Source of the DNA: Chaetoderma sp. LZ-2023a | Lineage: Eukaryota; Mollusca; Caudofoveata; Chaetodermatida; Chaetodermatidae | Assembly (NCBI GenBank): GCA_034401795.1 | Contig: CM067359.1 | Span: forward strand, 147,318,233 to 147,382,232 | Direction of reading: 5' to 3' | DNA length: 64,000 nucleotides | In this document: positions 44,242 to 55,813 of the stretch, piece after piece | Numbering within the stretch: position 1 is the first letter of the stretch | How the letters are laid out: each line of letters begins with the position of its first letter | Program-made: the position numbers and the translations under genes | The notes under the pieces: generated by a model | The model's input: only the letters and a program-made list of their open reading frames with translations | Told to the model about the DNA's origin: nothing | Database searches by the model: none

Positions 44242-44330
44242 CGCACAGTCCCTCTATACAAGTGTCTGGACATGCTGCGCATTGAGTGTTTCCCACCAGA
44301 TAAGGGGTTGCCTGTTCATCAGACCAATTT
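44242..44330 (-). CDS. Paralogous CAP exon: Cys-rich hinge
   Basis: Minus-strand exon, acceptor TTTTTACAG, donor GTAAGG, 89 nt. Reads NWSDEQATPYLVGNTQC then AACPDTCIEGLC, matching the exon at 24692-24771 in sequence and in phase (1 in, 1 out). A (TTG)n tract starts ~35 bp past its donor. Confidence 0.85.
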
Positions 44331-47300
44331 CTGTAAAAAACCCAATCGTAATAAAGAGAGTACGTGGAGATCAGGATTGTGAATTATTATGGGGGTGGGT
44401 GGGGGGGGGGGGGTGGGGGTTGTGTGTGTCTAACTATCTAACTAGATACATAAACACAACTAGAGAACACTTACTGAAGTAACTGTAAATCTGCGATGAC
44501 TGAGGATTAAGGATTATTGCGAGTTTTTTTTAATAATATAACCATTGAACACATCCGGTGCTGGTGCTGATCCGGGAACGTATAGATGCAGCCGCAGTTC
44601 AAAGATCCATAGTTGAAATTCACATATGTTTACTGTGGGCATGAAAAAGCTGATTTCTCGAAAAGTGATATCGTTGACTACTAAAAGGTCACCTTGACCC
44701 TAAAGGATAAAATAATGTGTCTTCTAACACGCTCTTTGAAGGTGTATGATGAAAGGGAGATCACTTATGCGAAACGTGATAGTTAGAAATTCTGACCTGC
44801 AAATGACCTTGACCCCAAGGGAGATATTCAAATTTTCATTGGCAATTAGTTACCTGACCAGGTTTGAATAGAATCGGAATAAAACTCTAGGAGAAAACGC
44901 AGTTCAAACATTGCTCTACTATATGTGGCACGGAAAAACTGATTTCTTAATTTTGGCGGGCATTTAGAAAAAAAAAATTGTTATCCCGAGTCCATTTCTG
45001 CAAAAAACGAAAACTGGTATTTTTGACCAAAATGGCGGCCATATTGAAAAAAACCCAACCCCATCCTCACCAATTATCGTAGTGATCCGATCAAAACGCT
45101 ACCTGGAGTAGCAGTTTAAAGAGCAATACTGAAAACCCTAATACATTTCCTATGGGACTTTTTTGCCAACTCAAAGGTGGGTAGCTCGAAAACCATTGGG
45201 CCGTTATAAAATAAAAGTAATAGTTACTACGAGTTGGTAAAGTTTAGAGTTGATCGGGTGGAAACTGTAAGAGGCGATAGGTGGCAAAAATCGTGAAGAA
45301 TAATAAGAATAAGAAAGATCATGAGTACAAATAATAATCTGCGAGTTCGTCGCAGATTAATTACTTAGATAATACGACGACCCTATACTGCTGTTGGTAA
45401 ATATGAAATTATTCCACAATGTAGGCCTATATAGTCCAGTAAAACTACAAATTAACCTAGAACAAATTCCAACAGAATTTATTTCTTTTCTGCGGCATTC
45501 ATGGGAATGCCAGGTGTCACATATCAAAAGTCCTCCAAAATCCCTCGATGGGAAAGTGGGTAAATTTGCATATTTAGCTACCGCCATTATCCGAATAATG
45601 AAACTTCCCTTACCTGCTTCATTCCGCAAATAAACGAAGTAGAAATGTTGTCTAAGCTCTGAATTTCATGGTCACGGAAGACAGTAAGCAATTGGCAATA
45701 TTGCCTTGAACCACTTGTACAAATTCTCCAAACCACAGATTAAATATGGTTGTATGCACAGGGCCGGGGTAATTTAAAAAAATTATATTTAAAGTAAGTT
45801 TAATTTTGTTTTTCGCTTTTAAAATTTTATCTAAAATAAATTGCATTTTAATTTTCACTTTTATCTCACAATTTGAATAAATTTCTATACAATTCAATCA
45901 GAATATGGACATGGATTTAGATACGTGCGTTATTTGTAACCAGAGCCTAGAAAATGGCTCACAAACTGTTAAGCTTCGAGTTAAAGGCTGTGACGGTATT
46001 AACAATGCTAGCAGAGCCCGTGAAAGCGATGTCATAGCTGAAGTAGGACAGAGGGTTCATGTAAAATGTCGACGGGAGTTCATTGATCCCAAGCGGATTG
46101 CCCGTGACGCAGAGAAAATTGAACAATCACCGCCACCCATGCGAACACTCCGTTCAGAAAGTCCAACATTCAATTTTAGTGAACATTGTTTGCTATGCGG
46201 ATACCCTGCAAAAATTCAAGATGGAAAGAAACGTGGCTATGATATTTATCCAGTAAGTACTCATGACTTTCAATGTAGTATCGCCGAGGCCTGTGAGCAG
46301 AGAAAAGACGAATGGGGCAAACTTGTAGCTGGGCGGCTTGCCTTCACGCCGGATTTATGCGTTGTCAATGCAGTATACCATCAAAGCTGCAGCGTAAATT
46401 TTCGAACCATGAAAAATATCCCTCAGCTGCACTCATCTTGCTCATCCCAAAAACATGGAAGGCCAGAAGACTTGGACAGAGTAAGAGCATTTAGTGCGAC
46501 AATGGCATTTCTTGAAAATAATGATGATGAGCAGCTGACCCTGCACGACCTCGTTAATAAAATGCAAGAGTATCTCGATGATAAAGAGAATAAAGCATAC
46601 AGTACAAAATACATGCAGGATAAAATAAAAGATAATTATGGCGATGAAATATTTATTAGCGCTGTGAATGGTAAGCCAAACGTTGTTACCTTTCGTTCTA
46701 AAGCATCTACTATTTTGACTGACTTCTATAAGGAACAGAAGACAAAGGATTCCAAATCAGAGAGCATGCTAATCATCCAGACAGCTGCCAAACTGCTTAG
46801 ACACGATATTAAGTTAATTGATTCATGCACATCATCTGAAAGCTATCCATCAAGGGAGCAAATGAGCGACCCAGTAAAGGCACTGAATTATTTACCACAG
46901 ACACTGCGGGAATTATTGCGGATTTTGTTTACTGGAAAAGACACAGAAATGAAACAGGCATCAGTTGGACAGGCTATTATGCAAGGAACTCGTCCTAGAG
47001 TTATTTTGGCACCTTTGCAGTTCGGGCTGTCATGTGAGATGCACCATAAATTTGGATCTAGATTTATTGTTGACACCTTGTACAAGCCCGGATTTGGATG
47101 TTCATACGCGGAGATACAGAGGTTTGAGCGCAGTGCATCACTTCATGGTGGAGATCTACCACAGCCATTATCAGGCGAGTTCATTCAGTTTGTTGCCGAC
47201 AATGTGGATCACAATATTTGCACAATAGATGAGCATAATACATTTCATGGAATGGGAATCATTGCATCTGTTACACCAGGAAACCTTTCGTGCAAACTTA

Positions 47301-50300
47301 TTCCAAGGATAAATGTAACATCTGAAGATATCAAGCAAGTTGGCAAGATCTGTATCAGGAACTTTGAGTCTCAGCATACCAGGAACTTCCCATTGACCTT
47401 TAAGGAGTTACCTGCGATGGAACAAACAGACCCAACAGCTGACATTGACATGCGTTCAAGGAGACAGTCATGGTCTGGCATGATGCAAACTGTTCACCAA
47501 GGAGTTTATCCAGGTAAATCGTCTGTTATTTTCCTTCCGATGATAGATCTAGAGCCAAGTAACATGACCTGCATCTTTTCCACTTTGACTTATGTTTGTG
47601 AACAGGAAAACCGATACCATGTTGCACCCGTGATTACATTTGATCAGCCCTTATTTTGGAAAGCTATGACTATCATAGAGATTGAGCCGAGCTGGAGTCC
47701 ATTAAAGCAAATTATTCTAAGACTCGGAGGTCTTCATATGGAGATGAGCTTCCTTGGCTGCATTGGTCACTTAATGGCAGGAAGCGGTCTTGCGCCTATT
47801 CTAGAGGTAGTCTACGCTGAGAATGCTGTAAAACACATTCTTAGTGGAAAGGCAATTTCTCGAGCAGTTCGAGGACACCTCATGGTTTTTGCTTCTCTCA
47901 GTACAATCTTGATTGCAAATGCATACAACCTACCACTACCTACAATTGCAGATGCTGAAGTTGACACAGTAGAATATTCCGCTGCAATGCATTCAAAAGA
48001 ATTGTTTGACAATGATGATAATGTTGCAGGACATGAAACGATTGAAAGTTCCCTAAATAAAAGTCTGGTTAAAGTTGGAGAGCTCTATGATGACATTATC
48101 AAAAATCCGTATGTAGCTACAAGATTGTCCTCGGAAAATGCATTACATGATGTCAAGGACAAACTAGACTCAGAGAAGGTGGTCATGAGAGATAAGAGGA
48201 CTGCACGACTCTGGCTTTTGTATATGGAGATGGTTGACATTCTGCGCAAATTCATTAAGGCAGAACGAACTGGTGATTGGAACATGCACCTTCAGACCGT
48301 TCATGAGATGCTTCCATATTTTGCAGCCGCTGGGCATAATCTGTACGCCAAGTCTGCATATGTATATTTACAAAAGATGTTAGAAATACCTGAAAGTCAT
48401 CCAGATATACACACCAGCTTCCTCAATGGTCATCATGTCATTCATCGAAGTGATTGGTATTGGGCAGGGTTATCTACTGATCTAGTTATTGAGCAGGTCC
48501 TTATGAGAAGTGTAAAGTCAAGTGGTGGTCTAACACGAGGTCGTGGAATGACAGAACTTCAGCGTCTTGTTTGGTTGTTGTCTATGCCCGCATGTGCAGA
48601 TGTGTGTAATGCAATGCAAGAGCTCTCTGGGGGTAAACTGTGATTCAAGTGAACAACACAAAGATTCCACACAATCTCGAATAAAGCATGATATGGATGA
48701 TACTTACAAAATTCTCAAAATCCTTAGTGAACTGAATCCATTTGGACCAGACCCTTCTCTTAGAGGACTTGTTAGTGGATTGTCTGCACATGAATCAGTC
48801 AATGTTGACGATGCTAAAGATATTGGAGAATCAATTATTAATTCGATGTGTGGCCAATGTGTATCAAGCATTTCGTTCCAGAGAAAGAGACAAGCTATTA
48901 CCTTAGCATCCAAAACATCTCTCAAGATTGAGGATGAATGTGTACAAATTGATCCACAACTCCTATTTCAAAGACTCAGTTTAATTGCTACAAATGGATC
49001 AGCATCTTATTTTGAGTATGAGTTGTGCACTCATCCGCCCGCACTCTTTGATAATTCATCTCTTCCATGGGAAGCAAATAAGCCGGCACTTGCTGATGCA
49101 TTGTGGAAATTAATTCAAAATGAAGATGCAGTCCTTCCAGATTCTGTCCACTATGTGCTTGATGGAGGAGCTCTATTACACCGTGTTCCATGGCAGCGTG
49201 GAGAGACATTTGCAAATGTTTGTCAAAGATATGTAAAATATTGCATAAGCAAATATGGAAAGGCTACAGTAGTTTTTGATGGTTATGACCAAGGCCCATA
49301 CATAAAGGATGTAACACATAAGAGGCGAACTCGTGGATCAGGCGCAACTGTTGTACTGACTCCGCAAACAGTTGTAACTCTGAGTAAGCCTGATTTTCTT
49401 AGTAACAAGCAGAACAAACATCGGTTCATAGCAATCTTAAGTTCATCTCTCGAACAGGCTGGATGCTTAACCATAAAGGCAAGCGGTGATGCTGATGTCT
49501 TAATTATGCAAACGGCTATCTTGGCTTCAAAGTCAACAAATACTGCTCTTGTTGGAGCCGATACCGACCTACTGGTGTTGCTTCTATACCATACTGATAT
49601 GAATGGCTGTCAGCTATTTTTCAGACCAGAGCCAAAGCAAAATGCAAAGAAACCCCGACTGTGGAATATCAAAATGGCAAAGGAAAAACTCGGGTTCTGT
49701 TTGTGCTCACAGCTATTATTTATCCACGCTATCCTTGGCTGGGACTCAACATCTAGGCTTTATGGAATTGGAAAATCTGCATCCCTTAGCAAAATCCAGT
49801 GCTGCAACGAACTCTCTCAAATTGCTGAAGTGTTTACAATGAGTAATGCGAATAAAGATGACGTGATAAAAGCAGGTGAGAAGGCAATGCTTATTCTATA
49901 CAATGGCACTTCAATGGATAGTCTAGTTGCTTTGCGGTACAAGCGATTCAGGAAGAAGGTTGCAAAAAGTTCCAAGTATGTTGAAACACGAGATTTACCA
50001 CCAACACCCGCATCCGCAAGGTTTCACAGTCTTCGCGTGTACTACCAAATTCAAGTTTGGAGAGGAGATGCTGGAGATATGGATCCAACAGAATGGGGCT
50101 GGAAAGTTCTCAACCACCAAATGCTGCCTGTTAAGACTGACATGCTGGCAGCACCTGACGATTTACTGTATTCATTTAGATGCAGCTGCAAAACTGGCTG
50201 TGAATCAAAGAGATGCACCTGTAGAAAACATGGGCTCAGCTGCACATCCGCCTGCGAAGACTGTAAGGGTCTCAGTTGCTAGAATTCAATAACGCTCATT

Positions 50301-53300
50301 GAGGAAGATGACTTGGATAATTGATGCAAGATGAAATTAGTAGAAACCAGGTACCTATGCCATACTATTTCATCTTAGCTTAGCTTAGAAACACACAATA
50401 CCGTGACATAATAAAATATAATATGTATTGTATCAATATCAATGATGGTATTAGGTAAATTCATGCAAGTGGCATAACACAATACATTTAATTTGTGGAG
50501 AATATGTCAATCGTATTCATTTATTACTAAAAAAGTCCAAAAATACCCAGTCACACATATATTACATACCGGTTTTAAAGAAATAAAGAAAAATGGATTT
50601 TTCAGGTGAAATGGCCCAAATCTGGTAATAATTATGCAAATTTTACCCTTTCCCCTATTGGAATTTTGGAGGACTTTTGATATGTTGTACATGATGGCCC
50701 CCTATACACTGGGCGAGGTAAAAAAACTCTGTTGCAATTTGTTCCGGGTTAAAATATTTTTGGCCTAGATTGACTGGACTAATACTACCCAGTTTCATAG
50801 AGATTTAATACACTAGTGACGCCATAGTGCATGAGATAATGAACCTTTATAGGTTATCCATTCATCATATGACGTCATAATCAACTATGTGACGTGTAGG
50901 ATGACATCGTAATCCATGATGTCATGAATGGCGTAGATAAGTACGTCATGAATGCATAATTGAGGACGGACTAAGCGTTGTTGTACGAATTATATGTCCT
51001 TACCATTCAATAAACATTATTTTTGCATATTTTGAAACTAATTTGACTGGGCGCTGTTGCTGCCATAGGCAGCAACATCACCAAGTCAGATTAGTTTCAT
51101 AATATTCAACAGCTTACCTTTATAGTGTTCTGGAAATTTATAGTCAAGGCGTTCTGGGATCGATTGATCCAAACGTGGCGAAGCTTGGGTTGTGCTTAAC
51201 TAGGGATGCGAGGGGCATAGCTAAAACTGGAAAGGTCCGTTGTTATCTTGTGCACTTGAAACGCGCTACCAAATAAATTCTAGGGCCATCTCGTCAATGT
51301 TGGCTTTTAGTTTGATATCCGGATAATGATTGTTCAAAATGGCGAAAGCTTGGTTAAATTCTTCCATTGTATGATGCCAAATAATGAAAATATCGTCGAG
51401 GTACCTGCGGTAAAAGAGCGGCTTTTGTGGACATTTGCTAAGTGCATCCTCCTCCGCTACATAAATGTTGGCAAAACCTGGACTAAAACTCGTACCCGTT
51501 GCGTAGAAAATTTTTTATTGGTAAGTTTCACCCGCTAATCCAAAATCAGTACCCTTTAAGCTTTTAGTCTAAGACAGCTAATATTTCGTCAGTGCCCAGT
51601 GAGCCTGTTGTTATCTGAATACTTTTCCAACGCTTTACGGACAGAAGTCAGACGTTTTTAGATGTCAATGTTTGTGTATATAGCATCGATGTCAAGTGTA
51701 ACCAAAATGAATATGGATGCATTGAAATCTCAGAGACCTGAGATAGAAAGTGATCCGTGTTAAAATTCCAGTGGCAAAATCTAAAACACCAGTCCTCTGC
51801 TGATCCGCAAATGGACAACTGCTAAAGCAGAGGTCGGTTTTTGCCGGCTTGGCAATGAAAAGGTTAATATATATCCCGCTGGATGCGTCGAGACCAATCT
51901 GACCGGGATACGTGGCTGCCATAGGTCTGTAAATAATCAACAGTTGTTGTATTGGAATGGTATTCTGGTACCTCTGAGCCCAATGACGCGAGACAAGGTC
52001 TATGAGGCCCGATTTATAAGTCGAACTTCTCTTGTGCCGTGCCAGCTAAATTTGCCTATACAAATCAATCAGTCGTCATTAGCGCGGCGCGACAGAAAGT
52101 TCGACTTATAAAATGCGCCTCACTTGACTATCCCATCTGTTTTTATCACCCACTTTTGTTTGGCCATAAGCATGTTTCACTATATGCCACGTAGGACATT
52201 TCACGAGGTCAAACTTGCCAAGTGAATGCAATTGCATTGTTATTGGGGCACGGTCACTGTCATCGTCATTACTGTTATTGTCACTGCTATTATAGTGAAC
52301 TCGTTGTCGTTGTTGTTATTGTTAGTGGCTGTATATTACTGATTTTGAAGCTTTTCTTAGGCATATGGAGTTTTGCGAAGTAGTTAGTGATGAGTCTAAT
52401 AAAGCTACAGAGGTTAGTCAATAGTTTATATTTCTTTGGAGAGAATAGTTGTAGAAACATATGATAGTTTGGCTTCACATTGTAATATCTTGGGAGTCAT
52501 TTCTTTGCGGTTTTCCTTAAAGAATTCGCATGTTATGAAGTAGTGGCATTCTTTGGATGCATAATGTACATTTTCTTTCCTCTTGCACTGCCTCATCCTA
52601 TCTTCTTATTTCTTGTGGCAAATGGTTTCTTGCTGTTCAAAACCTAGTGAATGTTATTCTGTTGTAGTCTAACAACTATGCGAGCGTAAATATGGGGGTA
52701 ATAGACGCGCGAGACTTGAGAACGTATATAGCTAATTGATCAATTTGCGTTGAGTAGAACTCGTTCAATCATCTAAAATAGGTTGTAAGCCGCTTGTAGA
52801 AGTAACTAAGTATGTATGTGTCCGTACATATGGCGTAAGTTAGCACTAGGAGCTCTAATTTTACAATGTGTATTTAACCTCCCAAACACGCCATATACAC
52901 CATTCGATTAAAGACGGAAATGTGACGGAACTGTTGTTTGCATCAGCGACTTCCATATATAGCCCCGCAGCTTTGGTTAGCTTAGAAACGACCACCCAGC
53001 CCAAACATTACTAAGCAGTGTCATATATCAAAATAAAGCTAATGACAGCAGGATCCAGGAACTGGATGATGGCAGTTTGTGAAAATCTGACAAGTTGAAA
53101 TAATTAACCATTTATCTATCAAGTTATAACAAGGAATATACACAATTTGAAGAAAGACATCAATTTACTCATTGATTAAACCAATAGACCTTTCCAGAGT
53201 AATGACGTTATATGACGTCATAATCAGCTAAACGGCGTGTAGGATGACGTCATGATCAGTGTGCCATAAATGATTCTATTAGGCTCGGCTTTAACTCTTA

Positions 53301-55770
53301 ATAGTCCAACACGTTTTAAGAATTGCATGTCTCTACTATTTAATAAACACACGGTTGAATATTTTGAGATTAATTTGTCTGGGCACTGTTGCTGCCATTG
53401 GCAGTTTCAACATATTCAACAGCCTACATGTATACTTTTCTGGAAGTTGATAGTCAGGGAGTTCAGAGATCGGTTGCTCCCAAAACGAGCGAGGTGTTGG
53501 TGAAGCTTAGCTAGAGATGGGCAGGGCATGACAAAAATGGAAAGGTCCGTTATTTTGCTATCTGATATCATATTATTGGTACTAAAGCAATAAATAGAGA
53601 ATCTGGAACGAGGTCACTTTTCATATCACTATTATGGACGGAGTTGAAAATTATCAATTTGCACGAGCTTTAGCGAGTGCAAAATTGATATTTTTCAACG
53701 AGGTTCATAATAGTGATATGAAAAATGACCTAGTTTGAGATTTTATTTATCATATAAACTGTAATTTGAAATATTTGCCAATAGTTGCTGATGTGCCTTT
53801 TATCTGATTTCTCATTGTTGATTTTCGTAAAATCGATACCGCCGCTGTGACGCACCACTACTTGATAACAGATACTGAATGCGCAGCAAAATATAGTGAC
53901 AAACACAAAATCTGGCGATGTCAGACGTAAACTACACTTTTCTTCTAAGACTATCACAGAGCCACGGCCATCAATCGTTACTTCGCTGCCGACTGATAAA
54001 CTGTCAAACGATGACGTTTCATGAATGACAACTCATAGTAAACAAATCGTAGTAAAACAGTACCGCATAGTAATTCCTATGCGTCACGCTCACATCAATC
54101 GATGTTATAATTGGTCGATTTAAATGAGTTGCGCACCAACAGTCAATGCAAATACTACGTGGAATATGGAGCGTGTGCTCATATCGAAAAATATGGAACG
54201 AGCTAGAAGGCTTGTTTATATGATAAATAGATATTAATCTCTACCACAATCACATTTAATATCTTAGAAAAAATAATATTAACCTTTACTGTGAAACATG
54301 GCACTCAATATGGCGAAATTTATCCTTTAGACCTTAATCATTGCAAAAATATTGGCTTATGTCTAACAAGATTTATCAACATGTAGTCGTGAGTCTTTAA
54401 CACGTCTCGTTAGTAATTAACCATAATTTTAGTAATACGTTGGCTAGAAATTGCGCATTTTTAGTGATTTGCTAGACATTTAAAAAATCAATAGTTAATG
54501 ACTAGACACATAAAATGGTGATGTCTAATAAACTTCTTGCAAATGCAAACATAAACACGAGACACTGTCAGGGCCTGGATCACATACATACATATGCAAT
54601 GACGTGATATACATTATCAACTGTTAGGCTTCCATTATATTAAATACAGAAATATCTGAACATTGTACAACTTATTTTTTAATTTCCCTCTAAGAATGCC
54701 ATCGGTATATACATTTAACTATACCATGGTTCTGGTTATAATTTATTCATTATCCTATTAACCACTATGAATGCATTACTGGTGAAGGGGTTTGTACACC
54801 GGGTCATAGCATCATCAGCATTATATAAAGAGGCAGACTAGCTTGACAGTCACATGCTGCATTTTACCAACAATTGTTATGCAAGTAACTTGATCTTCTT
54901 TCGACACTTCTAAGCGCTCATGAAGTTATTTGCTTACTGAATCCTTAGACAGAAAGTTGTTCATTTGCCATGACTCGGAACTCTACTAACAATGTCGCAA
55001 CCTATGACACAATATATAGACAACATCACTGCATGTTAGTTAGGTTGGAGAACATCCTACAATTGATGCACATGGATGAAACGATTCGATGCTACATGCT
55101 TGCCATCATATCCATTCAAAAGTAAATTTCCTCAGCACTGGCCGGTGATGTACAAGGAGCACCAGAACATATGTGGCTGGACTTTGGATTGCAATACTTT
55201 CTGTGCCAAAATTTGCTGCCTGGATGGCATGAACCATTCTGGTGTCTGGTTTGAATTATGGGCTGTGAACTCCATCAGATTATTGTCTTTGTTTGCAGCA
55301 TTGTGTGCGATAATCTGATCCGTTTCACCTAGTGCTCCACTCAGATACGTGGGTTGGTCGTGTCGCATTAGTGAGACAGCGTTAGTCACAAGGAACTCTG
55401 TATAGCCCTTTGCAAGAACAGATTTATTTTCTCCACGAGTTAAAATTAATTTTCAATCCCTTAGGATTTCCAAGTCAGGGTGTACATGATTACCATTAGC
55501 CTTGACACCACCAGATCTCTTCTCTCTCATATGTTTTTATACTATTCTCCAGATGACGATCAAACATTACATGCATCGGAGCTAGAGTCTGTCCACATGT
55601 AGCTCTGCTTCTGGTAATAAGATACTGAAGGAAAGGTTTATGTATGTCCTTGTAATACATTGCATCAACTCCTTACGCAGCATCATTGTCTGGATGGATT
55701 GATAGTATTGTCATTGCATAAAGAATTTTGGCATAAGCACCAGAAATGGCAGTGGCAGGATTCTCTGGAA

Positions 55771-55813
<43 letters not shown>

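Larger units (their letters stand above)
45432..50781 (+). mobile_element. Candidate new DNA transposon carrying a ~1,460-residue protein
   Basis: Inverted flanks bracket the coding region: left ~45432-45580 and right ~50632-50781. Matching blocks in order are TAGTCCAGT, TTAACC-x2-GAACAAATT-x-CAACAGA, then a perfect 22-bp block at 45520-45541 and 50663-50684 (its core AAAAGTCCTCCAAAAT), then GGGAAAG and AAATTTGCATA. No introns or LTRs. Related dead copies are present elsewhere in the window. Outer borders and the target duplication are not certain; a family A MITE starts ~55 bp beyond the right flank. Confidence 0.7.
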
